This document shows, piece after piece, positions 1 to 9,242 of a stretch of DNA of 64,000 nt. The notes below the pieces were generated by a model. The model had not been told where the DNA came from. It saw only the letters and a program-made list of their open reading frames with translations, and did not search any database. Source of the stretch: Microcoleus sp. AS-A8 (GTDB lineage: Bacteria; Cyanobacteriota; Cyanobacteriia; Cyanobacteriales; Coleofasciculaceae); NCBI GenBank assembly GCA_039962225.1, contig JAMPKV010000006.1, positions 124,001-188,000 on the forward strand. Reading direction: 5' to 3'. Position 1 is the first letter of the stretch. Each line of letters opens with the position of its first letter. The position numbers were made by a program, and so were the translations under genes.

Positions 1-1163
1 CCCCCGGTTGCCTCGCGGACTTTTTGATAAACGATCTTGTGTGCTAGTTGATGAACAGGCCAGAGGGCAGTGGCTTGGGCACGGGCTTTTAGTCGTTCGA
101 TGGCTGAGGGCTGGAGGTTTTCTAAGCTCAATCCCTGCGCTAGACGCTGTGCTTCAATGTAACGTTTACTTGCGCTCAGGAAGTTTTGTACCAATCGCTG
201 CTTATTTGCAGGCTGTTCGCGGAACTGCTTTTGCACGCCTTCGTAAATTGATTCCCACAGTCGTGGTACACCTACCATCAATTGGGGTTTAAATTCTCTC
301 AGGTCTTTTTTGACGTTACGTAAGTTCGTATAAATCTGCGTGCAACCTTGGGAAAGGATGAAATACTCAACCGCTCGCTCGTAGGCGTGCCAACTGGGAA
401 GGATGGAAAGAACTTTATCGCCCGGTTCCGGTACCCATACGGAACCAATGTTTATAACTTGATGCAGCAAGTTACCATGAGTCAGCATGACGCCCTTGGG
501 TTTACCTGTGGTACCGGAGGTGTAGAGTAGGGTGGCTAAAGTATCCTGGTTGTGGGTAACACTCGTCAGGGGGCGGGATGCCCCGGCTGCCATTAACTCG
601 GCATAGTTGATAATTTTCAGCGTTTCGCCTTCCGGCGGCTTTTCTTCGGAGAGGAGAATCACCCACTCAATGGGAAGAGAGTCTAAGCGATCGCGCAAAG
701 TTTTCAGCAAGGCGAGGTTCTCTACCACTAAACCGATGCTACCGCTATCTTCCAGAATATAGAGCAGTTCTTCACGCTCTGCCTGAGCACTACGCACAGC
801 ATTTGCCGCCCCTGCTGTAATGATGCCCTGATCGGCAATCATCCATCGGGGACTGTTGTCGGCAAACAGAGCAATCCGAGTCGGGATGCCTGTTTCATCC
901 AATTCTGTCTTGAAGCCCAGTGATTGCAACCCAGCCGCAAATTGCTGAATCTGCTGATATAACTGGGCATAGGTGAGGGTCGAAGGTTTAGCACCGAGCG
1001 CTCCGACACCATGAGGGTCGTTGAGAGCAACAATATTCTTAAAGCGTTGAGCAGCAAGAGGCCAAATTTCTGGAAGGGACTGCACTGAGGAATAATCCGC
1101 AGCACGTTTGAGGTTATTACTCTCTTCCTGGGTAAGGCGGTGAGCAGGGTGGTCGTTCGACAT
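1..1163 (-). CDS. Long-chain fatty acyl-CoA/acyl-ACP synthetase, 5' part (3' end beyond the left edge)
   Basis: This is an AMP-forming synthetase that activates fatty acids with ATP; in cyanobacteria the main member of the family (Aas type) recycles free fatty acids onto ACP or CoA at the membrane. About 387 codons are visible and read without a stop to the window edge. The adenylation P-loop TSGTTGKPKGVMLTH lies at roughly residues 208-222, followed by a PSWHAYERAVEY stretch and, near the edge, KVREATGG, all typical of the long-chain branch. The C-terminal adenylation subdomain is missing only because the window ends. The ATG at 1161-1163 is the first in frame, and the gene is divergent from the lipoprotein gene at 1291. 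The exact substrate class (ACP or CoA) cannot be told from this fragment. Confidence 0.88.
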   Translation of the reverse strand, partial: MSNDHPAHRLTQEESNNLKRAADYSSVQSLPEIWPLAAQRFKNIVALNDPHGVGALGAKPSTLTYAQLYQQIQQFAAGLQSLGFKTELDETGIPTRIALFADNSPRWMIADQGIITAGAANAVRSAQAEREELLYILEDSGSIGLVVENLALLKTLRDRLDSLPIEWVILLSEEKPPEGETLKIINYAELMAAGASRPLTSVTHNQDTLATLLYTSGTTGKPKGVMLTHGNLLHQVINIGSVWVPEPGDKVLSILPSWHAYERAVEYFILSQGCTQIYTNLRNVKKDLREFKPQLMVGVPRLWESIYEGVQKQFREQPANKQRLVQNFLSASKRYIEAQRLAQGLSLENLQPSAIERLKARAQATALWPVHQLAHKIVYQKVREATG

Positions 1164-1290
1164 AAGTCAATTCCCTGAATAGTCGATTGCTTGTGTTTTT
1201 ACCATACTCTTGTGCTACGCCAAAATAGATGTTTTGAGAGGACAGTATTGATTCTGCCACTCGTGCCAGCAAAAACTAAAGGCAATTTCG

Positions 1291-1875
1291 ATGAACAGAA
1301 AGTCAATTCACCCTAGTAAAGTCAAGCCCCTCATCCTCCTGTTTTGGCTAGCCATCAGCTCAACGGCTGCCTTGGCAAGCTGCAATCATACCCCGACTTC
1401 CTCCAGTTCTCCAACTGCCACAACGTCCCCAAGTGCTGGGAATACAACACAAGCGGCGAAGGTAGCAAAGGCAGAGGCGGCACTCAAGAGCCTTTACACC
1501 GACCAAGTGGGGCTTGCGATTGAGTCCATCACTTGTCCAGAAAACGCCAATTTTAAGGCTGGAAGTATTTTTGAATGTCAGGCGCTCGCGCAGGACGTTA
1601 AGTTCGGGATAGAGATTAAGGTAGAAAACAACCAAGGCCGTTTTGACTCGAAAGTTAAGGGGAAATTATTAAACTTATCGAAGGTGGAGGAGTTACTCCA
1701 AAAAGCGTTCAAAGACAAAGCGAAACTCGATGTTATCGCTGATTGCGGTGGCAAACGCCGAGTTTCTAAAGTGGGAGATATATTCACCTGTAAAGTGACG
1801 GATAAACAGGGTAAAATCCGTAATGCTCAAGTCACGGTCAAGGATGAAAAAGGAAATTTCAATGTCAAGATTTAG
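1291..1875 (+). CDS. Lipoprotein with two tandem DUF4333-like domains
   Basis: The 194-residue product has an N-terminal hydrophobic segment ending in a lipobox-like LASC (Cys31), then a Ser/Thr/Pro linker (about 32-55), then two copies of a small domain of about 60 residues. Each copy shows the DUF4333 pattern of a Cys, a G-x-I/T-F-x-C motif about 14 residues later and alternating strands (residues about 75-120 and 145-194). The domain has no known enzymatic role and is usually anchored on the outer face of the plasma membrane. Placement is inferred from the lipobox; the domain name is from pattern recognition. It stands alone, divergent from the acyl synthetase. Confidence 0.75.
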   Translation: MNRKSIHPSKVKPLILLFWLAISSTAALASCNHTPTSSSSPTATTSPSAGNTTQAAKVAKAEAALKSLYTDQVGLAIESITCPENANFKAGSIFECQALAQDVKFGIEIKVENNQGRFDSKVKGKLLNLSKVEELLQKAFKDKAKLDVIADCGGKRRVSKVGDIFTCKVTDKQGKIRNAQVTVKDEKGNFNVKI

Positions 1876-2345
1876 TCATCCCATCAGCGGTCAAATTCTG
1901 ACGTCAATTCCGAGAAAAATCTAATCCATAAATACGACCCGGATGAGCCAGTGTCAGCAGACAGTTTATTAAGAGACCCTTCTGCTCCCATCCCATCAAA
2001 CAGTAGTTTTTGGAACGTAATCCTTGATGCTATTGACATCTCTAGCACTTTTGTGGAAAGCTACAAACATTTCAACGCTTACGCCTACACTTTATTCACT
2101 CCCCAAGGCGTCTACATTTATTTTGGGATTATAAAGACAAGAAGCTAAGACGTAAAGAGTTTGTAAACTATTAATTTTCTCTGCAAAGAGAAGACATACT
2201 GGGTTAAGACTATAAGAATCGCGGTTTGCGATTCAGGGATAGTCACGAGAAGTGAGCCATGTCCAAATGTAGATGAGACAATAAGTTTGCTCCTAATTCT
2301 CTTACTTCATCTGTTCTGAAATAGGAAGGTAAATAAAGGTCAAGC
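1876..2345. other. Intergenic stretch without a convincing gene
   Basis: This 470-base spacer holds only a 65-codon frame (1951-2148) with no family resemblance and a weak start. The last 30 bases carry purine-rich ribosome-binding sequence for the following gene. No clear structured RNA or terminator was seen. Confidence 0.5.
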
Positions 2346-2738
2346 ATGAACATCAAAGCTTTTGCTCTTATTGCAATTTTAGGTCTTGCTGCACCTGCTA
2401 TTACAGACCTAGTCATTAATCCTCAAGCTCATGCCAATGAGCCGCAATTAACAGAGCCATTAGGGGGATTTAGTGATGGTCTCTGGACGGTATCCCTGTG
2501 GCAAGAAAATAATCTGTACCACTACAGCGTTAAGAACAATCAGACAGGGGCTACTCTCTTCTTATCAAGCCCTGAACAATCCATTGATGGCGATAATCGT
2601 GTTTATACTTGGCGCAGTAATTTTAATAATTATCAAGTCTCGTGGCAACCGAGCAATCCTCGTATGATTAACTTGCAAGTCATTGCTCCTAATGGCAAGC
2701 AAGTTTTGAATCGTCTACTGCCTAAAAGATTTAACTAA
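2346..2738 (+). CDS. Small secreted protein, paralogue of the product at 9908-10291
   Basis: The 130-residue product starts with a signal peptide (MNIKAFALIAILGLAAPA, likely cleavage after the AHA near residue 30). The mature part is a compact 100-residue domain rich in Trp, Asn and Tyr. It shares with the product of 9908-10291 the same signal peptide start, W-[TS]-V-S-L-W, TGA-[TS]-L-[FL]-L, the V-[YF]-TWR core, W-Q-P and the end NG-[KR]-[QE]-[VI]-LNRLL. That is strong internal evidence of gene duplication. No function is recognised; a periplasmic or extracellular location is inferred. The ATG at 2346 follows AGGAAGGTAAATAAAGG-type purine sequence at suitable distance. Confidence 0.75.
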   Translation: MNIKAFALIAILGLAAPAITDLVINPQAHANEPQLTEPLGGFSDGLWTVSLWQENNLYHYSVKNNQTGATLFLSSPEQSIDGDNRVYTWRSNFNNYQVSWQPSNPRMINLQVIAPNGKQVLNRLLPKRFN

Positions 2739-2825
2739 AATCTTCTTTTTAGAAATCCGGACAGGTTTTATCCACTCAGGAATCACTTCTCCTGATCAAT
2801 CTCTGGCACAAGTACCCAGAGATTT

Positions 2826-3098
2826 TTACAATTTTTGAAAAAGTGCCGGCTGGGTCTGTCTGCCTATAGGGGGAGGTGATGGAATGAAGGGAGTGTGAAA
2901 GAGCCTAGGGTCTAAATCCGGAGGAAATACTACAATATCCATTCCCGTCGTTAATCCTATACGATGTAGCTGAATAGCATCAACTAAAGGATAGAAAGTA
3001 ATAGGAATCCAGCCGCCATTTTCAAAATAGACCACGACTCGGCTGGTTGTCTGCTCTTGTCGGGGTAGTGGAACCTGCCAGGGGGAATCCACACTCAA
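2826..3098 (-). CDS. Hypothetical small protein
   Basis: The 90-codon frame opens with TTG, preceded by AGAAAAGG at a reasonable distance. The central part (VVVYFENGGWIPITFYPL, residues about 21-38) has the amino acid mix of a real folded protein, and the C-terminus is Pro-rich. I do not recognise a family. It could be a true small cyanobacterial protein or a chance frame; the non-ATG start and lack of neighbours in an operon lower confidence. Confidence 0.4.
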   Translation of the reverse strand: MSVDSPWQVPLPRQEQTTSRVVVYFENGGWIPITFYPLVDAIQLHRIGLTTGMDIVVFPPDLDPRLFHTPFIPSPPPIGRQTQPALFQKL

Positions 3099-3333
3099 TA
3101 AACCTTTTCTTTGAAACAGAGTTACTTACTTTTATGACTCTAAAGGCCTAGTCGCTACCTCTATCTGTGGGGAGAGGTTTGAGGAATGGATATCTCACAA
3201 AAGTCCATGTATCTTTTGATGATACAGGCGATAGAAGGAGTCACCAATCAAGGGCAGGACAGAGGCTCATCCCAGTTCCGTTGATGTACTCATCGTTGAA
3301 GAGGGTTAAATCAATACCCCTAAATTTAGCCAC

Positions 3334-3792
3334 TCATGACGAATGACTATTGGCCCAAATCCCTCGGTCAATAAATTCCAACAAAATTTGTTGATGAGGA
3401 TCTCCGATCGGACGCACCTGATCCGCCTTTTGAGAGTAGCAACGACCCGCTTTAATCTGTTCGGGGGTTAATAAACCCATATCCCAGCCTTCTTTGAGTA
3501 CCAATTGCTCTAGTTCCACAGTTAAGGGGGCATGGAAAACATGGCGAAGCACTTTAGCATCCGAATAGCAGCCGAACTTGGATACCCAGGGTGGGCTATA
3601 GCTAATTTCTTCCCACAGTTCCCGTTTCACTGCTGCTTCGGGCGTCTCGCCAGGATCGAGATGACCTCCAAAAAAGCCCCAATGACCCGGGTAGAAGATG
3701 CCAGGGATGTTATCTCGTAGTTGCATTAGGAATCGATCCGAGGAGTAAAGAATCGCGATCGCCACTTCAACTGGCTGACTATTATCCATCAT
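3334..3792 (-). CDS. Nudix hydrolase family protein
   Basis: The 152-residue product has a Nudix box, GGHLDPGE followed seven residues later by RELWEE (residues about 42-65), which binds Mg and cleaves nucleoside diphosphate-linked substrates. The usual Gly-hydrophobic pair after EE is replaced by I-S-Y, a mild departure from the consensus, so the substrate is open. The first Met codon (3790-3792) overlaps the stop of the upstream lipoprotein gene in an ATGA arrangement, which indicates translational coupling. A second ATG directly follows. Cytoplasmic location is likely, as there is no signal. Confidence 0.82.
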   Translation of the reverse strand: MMDNSQPVEVAIAILYSSDRFLMQLRDNIPGIFYPGHWGFFGGHLDPGETPEAAVKRELWEEISYSPPWVSKFGCYSDAKVLRHVFHAPLTVELEQLVLKEGWDMGLLTPEQIKAGRCYSQKADQVRPIGDPHQQILLEFIDRGIWANSHSS

Positions 3793-4331
3793 CCTTTATC
3801 CTTTCGGGGTTGTTCGGGTTGGCCTGCTTTTCGATTCAACAACTGCTCCTGTTGAACATAAACTTCGCCTAGCTCTTGCATACCAATGGGAATGCTTTGA
3901 AACTGCACTTTACCCTTAATTGAGACTTGATCACCAACGTTGGGCAGAGTTTGGTTGGTGAACACCCAAATTGTGCCAGTTGTATCTTTGAGTTGGTAAG
4001 CACCAGAACCTAAAAGCGGTGCACGATTGGTCACTTGACCCTGAAGATACACAATAGTGTCAACATTAGGATTTTGGGGAATATCACTGATTTTAGTGGG
4101 ATTCCCCCCCATATTGCCCCAATTGAAGCCACCCAATCCCAGGAAATCGGAGTGATTACAGCCAACCATCCCTATCCCCAAAACTAAACAGCACAAAGGG
4201 AAAAGGTAAACTCTGCGTGACAGTTGTCTTCCCCTGTCGGAAAGGGAAGAGGGGGAGGATTTGCCGGTTGCCTTTTTAGATTGCATCGGCTTAATTTTTA
4301 CGAGCATCAGCGCCATAGGTTTCATAAACAT
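3789..4331 (-). CDS. Putative lipoprotein with OB-fold-like domain
   Basis: The 180-residue product has a basic N-terminus, a hydrophobic stretch (about 41-57) and a lipobox-like GMVGC with Cys58. After a Gly-rich spacer comes a domain (about 80-165) with VYLQGQVTNRAPLLGSGAYQL, GTIWVFT and GDQVSIKGKV, a pattern typical of small bacterial OB folds. The long N-terminus suggests the true start may be Met16 (MQSKK) rather than the first ATG. It is the first gene of a two-gene unit with the Nudix gene and is divergent from folD. Function unknown; membrane anchoring is inferred. Confidence 0.7.
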   Translation of the reverse strand: MFMKPMALMLVKIKPMQSKKATGKSSPSSLSDRGRQLSRRVYLFPLCCLVLGIGMVGCNHSDFLGLGGFNWGNMGGNPTKISDIPQNPNVDTIVYLQGQVTNRAPLLGSGAYQLKDTTGTIWVFTNQTLPNVGDQVSIKGKVQFQSIPIGMQELGEVYVQQEQLLNRKAGQPEQPRKDKG

Positions 4332-4476
4332 TATTTCCCGGCTTTTGCCTTTGCACGATACGTAAGTGAATCGTTGTTAATAGATGGGCGAAATCTGCGA
4401 AACTGTTATGGTTTATGGTTGACCTGCTCAAACAAGCAGATACTCAAGTTCCACAGAAAACGCTCTGACAATTGCG

Positions 4477-5352
4477 ATGGACTCAACCTACGCTCACATA
4501 CTAGATGGTAAAGCTCTTGCTCAACGAATTCAGGCTCAGATCTCTGAAGAGGTCGCTCAGCTGCTCTCAACCTTCGGGCGTCCTCCAGGATTAGCCGTGT
4601 TGATGGTCGGTGACAACCCCGCTAGCGCCGCCTACGTGCGGGGGAAAGAGCGGGCTTGCGCTAAGGCAGGGATTGCATCTTTCGGGCGTCATTTCCCAGA
4701 AAACACGTCCCAAACCGAACTTGAGCAAACCATTGAAGCCCTGAATCAAGATGAGCGCGTGGATGGCATTCTTGTCCAACTGCCCTTACCCGATCATTTA
4801 GATGCTGTTTCATTACTTCACCAAATTCATCCGGATAAAGACGTGGATGGACTGCATCCAGTTAACCTAGGACGTTTGGTACGGGGGGAGGCTGGATTGC
4901 AAAGTTGCACGCCAGCCGGGGTGATGCGTCTGTTACGGGAGTACCAAATTGAGGTTAAAGGCAAACAAGCTGTTGTGGTCGGACGCAGTATTTTGGTAGG
5001 TAAGCCGATGTCGCTGATGCTGCTAGAAGCCGATGCGACGGTAACCATTGCCCATTCGCGATCGCAAAACCTCAAGGAACTCACACGCAGCGCTGACATT
5101 CTGATTGCAGCCGTCGGACGTCCCCAATTCATCACGGCTGACATGGTCAAACCTCAATCCGTGGTGATTGATGTTGGGATTAATCGCGTCTGTGACTCCA
5201 GTGGTCAATCGCGTCTGGTCGGCGATGTTCACTTTGACACGGTTCGGGACATTGCCCAATCCATTACCCCCGTACCGGGGGGTGTTGGTGCGATGACTGT
5301 TGCCATGTTATTACACAATACTGTACTGAGCTATAAACGAGCGCAATCATAA
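4477..5352 (+). CDS. folD: Bifunctional methylenetetrahydrofolate dehydrogenase / methenyltetrahydrofolate cyclohydrolase
   Basis: FolD interconverts 5,10-methylene-, 5,10-methenyl- and 10-formyl-tetrahydrofolate with NADP, supplying one-carbon units for purines and initiator formyl-Met-tRNA. The 291-residue length is standard. Visible signatures are the catalytic Tyr53 and Lys57 in [25 protein letters not shown], the nucleotide-binding GRSILVGKP and the C-terminal [10 protein letters not shown]. It is the first gene of a same-strand series with the prenyl synthase (58 bases later) and the PAP2-like gene, an order seen in many cyanobacteria. Confidence 0.97.
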   Translation: MDSTYAHILDGKALAQRIQAQISEEVAQLLSTFGRPPGLAVLMVGDNPASAAYVRGKERACAKAGIASFGRHFPENTSQTELEQTIEALNQDERVDGILVQLPLPDHLDAVSLLHQIHPDKDVDGLHPVNLGRLVRGEAGLQSCTPAGVMRLLREYQIEVKGKQAVVVGRSILVGKPMSLMLLEADATVTIAHSRSQNLKELTRSADILIAAVGRPQFITADMVKPQSVVIDVGINRVCDSSGQSRLVGDVHFDTVRDIAQSITPVPGGVGAMTVAMLLHNTVLSYKRAQS

Positions 5353-5410
5353 CGACGCCAACGCCCCGTAGAATTGTTAAAACAGTGACAAAAAAACAAG
5401 GAATGAAGGC

Positions 5411-6340
5411 ATGGTAGCGACGGAAGGGCGACCTGCCCCCAAAGGGGAATCCCTCACTTTTGACTTATCAACGTACTTAAAACAACGGCAGGCTCAAGTA
5501 GAGGCGGCGCTGGACCGTTCTCTTCCTCTCACCTATCCCGAAAAGATTTATGAGGCGATGCGCTATTCTCTGTTAGCGGGGGGAAAACGCTTGCGTCCAA
5601 TTCTTTGCCTTGCCACTTGTGAGCTAGTCGGTGGCACGATGGAGATGGCAATGCCCACGGCCTGTGCCCTGGAAATGATTCACACCATGTCGTTGATTCA
5701 TGATGACCTCCCAGCCATGGATAACGATGACTACCGCCGGGGCAAGCTGACAAATCACAAAGTCTACGGTGATGACATCGCCATTCTGGCAGGAGATGGC
5801 TTACTCGCCTATGCTTTTGAGTATGTTGCTACTCAAACCCAGAATGTCCCAGCGCACCAGGTGTTGCAGGTGGTTGCCCGTTTAGGTCGGGCAGTAGGGG
5901 CTGCCGGATTGGTGGGCGGTCAAGTGGTTGACCTAGAATCGGAAGGGAACTCAGATATTCAGGAAGAAACCCTGACTTTCATTCACACTCACAAAACCGG
6001 GGCTTTGTTAGAAGCCTGTGTGGTTTGTGGTGGAATCTTAGGGGGGGTAACCGATGAGGAGATTGAGCGACTCTCTCGCTATGCCAAAAATATCGGCTTA
6101 GCCTTTCAGATTGTTGATGATATCTTGGATATCACCGCTACTCAGGAGGAACTGGGAAAAACCGCGGGGAAAGACCTCATCGCGCAAAAGGCGACTTATC
6201 CCAGCCTTTGGGGAATTGAGGCATCCAAAGCCAAAGCTCAACAACTGATAGATGCAGCCAAAGCCGAATTGGAACCGTTTGCTGAGAAGGCTCAACCGCT
6301 TTTGGCAATCGCCGACTTCATTACAACACGCACTTACTAA
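5411..6340 (+). CDS. crtE: Geranylgeranyl (polyprenyl) diphosphate synthase
   Basis: The enzyme condenses isopentenyl diphosphate with allylic diphosphates to C20 geranylgeranyl diphosphate, the precursor of carotenoids, phytol and quinone tails. The first Asp-rich motif DDLPAMD is at residues 98-104, followed by [12 protein letters not shown]; the second DDILD lies near residue 235. GGKRLRP (about 57-63) binds diphosphate. The 309-residue length and the small residues before the first Asp motif fit the short-chain (C15-C20) class. The N-terminal 18 residues are variable. Its place after folD agrees with the cyanobacterial crtE locus; C20 rather than C15 product is inferred from family and context. 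Confidence 0.93.
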   Translation: MVATEGRPAPKGESLTFDLSTYLKQRQAQVEAALDRSLPLTYPEKIYEAMRYSLLAGGKRLRPILCLATCELVGGTMEMAMPTACALEMIHTMSLIHDDLPAMDNDDYRRGKLTNHKVYGDDIAILAGDGLLAYAFEYVATQTQNVPAHQVLQVVARLGRAVGAAGLVGGQVVDLESEGNSDIQEETLTFIHTHKTGALLEACVVCGGILGGVTDEEIERLSRYAKNIGLAFQIVDDILDITATQEELGKTAGKDLIAQKATYPSLWGIEASKAKAQQLIDAAKAELEPFAEKAQPLLAIADFITTRTY

Positions 6341-6506
6341 GGATAAGGATGAAGTCTGAAAAAATGGTTAGTTCTTCACCAAGCTAGGAGGTTCATCCAA
6401 TGCTCCTGATTCTCTGGTTTCACGGTTCATTCTTCATCCTTTATCCTTCAGCCTTTCTGCTCAATCTTTGTAATTCTGATATTCTCTCATTTGCCAGTAA
6501 AACACT

Positions 6507-6962
6507 ATGCAGGACTTTGGCAACATCCTAAACAACCAGGTGCTGCTGGTTGCGATCATTGCTTGTTTAGTTGCACAACTTTGTAAGCTTTTGGTTGAAC
6601 TCACCAAAAATCGTAAACTTAATCTTCGCGATTTGGTGACAACTGGCGGTATGCCCAGTGCTCACTCAGCATTTGTTGCTGCCCTAGCCGCAGGTGTGGG
6701 ACAAACGATGGGATGGGATTCTCCGGATTTTGCGATCGCCACCATTTTTGCCGTCATCGTCATGTACGATGCCGCTGGTGTTCGTCAGGCCGCTGGTAAA
6801 CAAGCACGTATTCTCAACCAAATCATTGATGAGATATTTACTGAAGGCAAAGACTTTAACGAAGACCGACTCAAGGAATTACTCGGACATACCCCCTTTC
6901 AGGTCATTGTTGGGCTGCTCTTGGGCATCGCTATTTCCTGTTTAGCAGCTCCTGCTTATTAA
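6507..6962 (+). CDS. Divergent PAP2 family membrane protein
   Basis: The 151-residue product contains hydrophobic segments at about 12-30, 52-70, 75-95 and 130-150, with the hallmark TTGGMPSAHSA near residue 49 and VIVMYDAAGVRQAAGKQA near 85-102. These are the conserved blocks of the divergent PAP2 (acid phosphatase/VanZ-related) family. The PSAH motif matches the phosphatase signature, so a lipid phosphate or prenyl diphosphate substrate is possible, and its location after a prenyl diphosphate synthase is suggestive. Actual activity is not established for this group. Confidence 0.9.
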   Translation: MQDFGNILNNQVLLVAIIACLVAQLCKLLVELTKNRKLNLRDLVTTGGMPSAHSAFVAALAAGVGQTMGWDSPDFAIATIFAVIVMYDAAGVRQAAGKQARILNQIIDEIFTEGKDFNEDRLKELLGHTPFQVIVGLLLGIAISCLAAPAY

Positions 6963-7025
6963 GCAGCTTTTCTTGGCCTTAAATTCGGTAGAACCAGCAA
7001 TCTGGGTAGAATCAACTCACTGAAC

Positions 7026-7256
7026 TCAACGGCTCAGAAAGGTTTGAGCGTTTTGAAGGGAATATAGAAGTCGTGGATTTCGGGCACAATGAATCACCAC
7101 AGCATTGGCTTCTTGCACGGCAGCTTGAGTCGGTGTCCGACGCTGATGACCGTCCTTCAAAACCTCAATGACCAATGTTTTTTGTTTGGGAGTTAGCTTA
7201 TCCAGCCAACATTGCACCCATTCTTCTTGCAGGATATTTTTAGAGGCAGTAAGCAT
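7026..7256 (-). CDS. Small hypothetical protein
   Basis: The 76-residue product is charged and mostly helical in appearance, without signal or membrane segment. The central LTPKQKTLVIEVLKDGHQRR looks like a helical pair. It sits between the PAP2-like gene (convergent) and the secreted protein gene on the same strand. I do not recognise a named family; the composition and the clean frame suggest a real small cyanobacterial gene. Confidence 0.55.
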   Translation of the reverse strand: MLTASKNILQEEWVQCWLDKLTPKQKTLVIEVLKDGHQRRTPTQAAVQEANAVVIHCARNPRLLYSLQNAQTFLSR

Positions 7257-7350
7257 ATTGGCCTTTGGTTAAAGTTCTGCTACTCCCCAGTTTATAAAAA
7301 AAATCTTAAAAAGATGGTAAGCCCAGGCACATCGTTCATCAAAGTTTGAT

Positions 7351-7986
7351 TTAAAAACTCACTACGGGTCTGAGCAGTGTGACTCGGCGGCTATCAACAA
7401 CCATGCTCAAAAATCCGCGATCGCTCAATCTCCGCAACGTCGAGTTAGCCTTGCTCTGATCGGCGGTGTACACCACGAGTAAGTAGGGGCGTTTCCCATA
7501 AGAGACTAAGCCAACATCATTACCTAGGAGTTGCTTGAGCTGCTCAGCCACTTCCGGCTGATTAAAGTAATCCACCAAAACGGCATAACCCTCGCCCAAA
7601 GGCTGAGGGTTATAGGATGGAATATTGGTAGACACCGTTGTCGCGCTGGGTCGCAGCACATAGGCGGATAATCCGACAATTTCCTTCACATAGCGTGCCC
7701 AATCATTGGCATCCTCAACGCGCTTAAAACCTGAAACACGGGTTACCGTGTCTTCTAAATATCGGCAAACCGTAAACTGAGTATTTGCAGGCAAAGTGCG
7801 TTGCAGTTGTTCCTGACTCTCTTTGGTCTGAGTAGGGACTAACAAAAGATACTCGTTGGACTGGGGTGGTTGACAAGGAGACATTGATGGTTGAGCTTGT
7901 GCCAAGTTAGAGAACCCCAATAGACTCACAAGCGCCAACAAACCCGAACTCACTCGGAGAAAGGTTATATTTCTCACTCTCAACAC
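7351..7986 (-). CDS. Secreted protein with SPOR-like tandem segments
   Basis: The 211-residue product has a signal peptide ending in NLAQAQ (cleavage near residue 32). The mature part has two related segments, YLLLVPTQTKESQEQLQRTL and YAVLVDYFNQPEVAEQLKQLL, each followed by a V-G-L-x-[SA]-Y or similar strand. This reminds one of the beta-alpha-beta layout of SPOR peptidoglycan-binding domains, but the match is by eye only. The C-terminal STLRRLSDRGFLSMVV also fits such a unit. Periplasmic location is inferred. It lies upstream of no obvious partner, downstream of ycf54 on the same strand. Confidence 0.65.
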   Translation of the reverse strand: MLRVRNITFLRVSSGLLALVSLLGFSNLAQAQPSMSPCQPPQSNEYLLLVPTQTKESQEQLQRTLPANTQFTVCRYLEDTVTRVSGFKRVEDANDWARYVKEIVGLSAYVLRPSATTVSTNIPSYNPQPLGEGYAVLVDYFNQPEVAEQLKQLLGNDVGLVSYGKRPYLLVVYTADQSKANSTLRRLSDRGFLSMVVDSRRVTLLRPVVSF

Positions 7987-8041
7987 GCACTCCTCACTCA
8001 GCTATTACGCCTATAATTTGCGACCTAGCTTACCACTTTAA

Positions 8042-8371
8042 TCACGCGACAGATGCCAGAGATGCCAGAGGGTCAGCAATTGCCTCGGAAGGTGCCTGAA
8101 ATTCTCCGGTTTTGACAAATTCTAAGCGCAGCTTTAACCAGGTAATGAACTGAGGATTCGTAGAAATAATGGCTACCGAGGGTTGGGGACATGCTTGCTT
8201 AACCTCTGCCATTTGGGGTGCCTCTAAGAAGGCAGGTTGCTTGACTAACCAAAAGTCAATCTCTTTTTCCTGTTCATGGTAGTGTCTAGTACGCTCCTTG
8301 AGGACTTCATCTAGGGGTTCTTCTTCTAGGAGAAAGCGTTGACTGGCGACAAGGTAATAGTAGGTTTTCAT
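8042..8371 (-). CDS. ycf54: Ycf54 family protein, partner of Mg-protoporphyrin monomethyl ester cyclase
   Basis: Ycf54 (DUF2488) binds and stabilises the oxidative cyclase AcsF/CycI that makes the fifth ring of chlorophyll. The 109-residue length is right and the family blocks are clear: TYYYLVASQRFLLEEEPL at the N-terminus, EIDFWLV about residue 38-44, and TNPQFITWLKLRLEFV about 72-88. The short Ala-rich tail after residue 95 is variable. It lies 64 bases downstream of pdxJ on the same strand; the two may be cotranscribed, but no functional link is known to me. Confidence 0.95.
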   Translation of the reverse strand: MKTYYYLVASQRFLLEEEPLDEVLKERTRHYHEQEKEIDFWLVKQPAFLEAPQMAEVKQACPQPSVAIISTNPQFITWLKLRLEFVKTGEFQAPSEAIADPLASLASVA

Positions 8372-8435
8372 CGGAAACGTTGTTTTGTTAGTAGTTAGGG
8401 CTTACGGTAAGTTGTCATGAGTTAAGCGTCATCAC

Positions 8436-9158
8436 TCATAACTCTCCTCGCATGGCTTGTTTCATCTCTTTCACGGCTCGTTCTAGACCCACGAGTACGG
8501 CTCTAGAAATGATGCTATGACCAATATTGAGTTCTTCCATGCCTTGTAAGCAAGCAACGGGGTAGACATTCCAGTAGGTGAGGCCATGTCCGGCATTGAC
8601 TCGTAAGCCAGCGGCGAGTGCTTGTTCGCATCCTCTGGCTAACATCGTCAGTTCTTTTTCCCGACTCGCCTCATCCTTAGCATCGGCATAGCGACCGGTG
8701 TGCAGTTCAATAAATTTGGCTCTCGTTGAAGCTGCCGCATTAATTTGGGCAACATCGGCATCGATAAATAGGCTAACGGGAATCCCCGCCCCTTGCAAGT
8801 TGGTGACAATCTCAGTCATACGCTCCATTTGACCGACGACATCAAGTCCCCCTTCTGTGGTTACTTCTTCCCGTTTTTCGGGGACGAGAGTGACATAATT
8901 GGGTTTAATATCGAGTGCGATCGCCACCATGGCATCCGTGGGTGCCATTTCCAAATTCAAGTGAGTCCGCACCGTCTGCCGCAATACATAGACATCTCGG
9001 TATTGAATATGACGCCGATCTTCTCGTAAATGGACAGTAATCCCATCGGCACCAGCCAGTTCGGCTAACACCGCTGCCGCCACCGGGTCGGGTTCCACCG
9101 TGCGCCGTGCCTGTCGAATTGTGGCAATGTGGTCAATGTTAACGCCAAGTGTCAGCAC
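8436..9158 (-). CDS. pdxJ: Pyridoxine 5'-phosphate synthase
   Basis: PdxJ condenses 1-deoxyxylulose 5-phosphate with 3-amino-2-oxopropyl phosphate to pyridoxine 5'-phosphate in the DXP-dependent vitamin B6 route. The 240-residue TIM barrel starts with [16 protein letters not shown] (phosphate and substrate site), then [16 protein letters not shown] (catalytic Glu), [20 protein letters not shown] and NAGHGLTY (catalytic His). All family blocks are present and the length is standard. The ATG at 9158 is the first in frame and directly precedes LTLGVN. Confidence 0.97.
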   Translation of the reverse strand: MLTLGVNIDHIATIRQARRTVEPDPVAAAVLAELAGADGITVHLREDRRHIQYRDVYVLRQTVRTHLNLEMAPTDAMVAIALDIKPNYVTLVPEKREEVTTEGGLDVVGQMERMTEIVTNLQGAGIPVSLFIDADVAQINAAASTRAKFIELHTGRYADAKDEASREKELTMLARGCEQALAAGLRVNAGHGLTYWNVYPVACLQGMEELNIGHSIISRAVLVGLERAVKEMKQAMRGEL

Positions 9159-9242
9159 CTGCGTTCTTCTCCTGAACTAGGGCAAGTCTACAGCCCATTA
9201 TCTTATAACGAAACCTGTTCTCCTTACTTGAGATAGACGTGA

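Noticed and set aside
1951-2148. 65-codon frame after the DUF4333 gene
   Set aside because: GTG start with no ribosome-binding site and no recognisable protein features.
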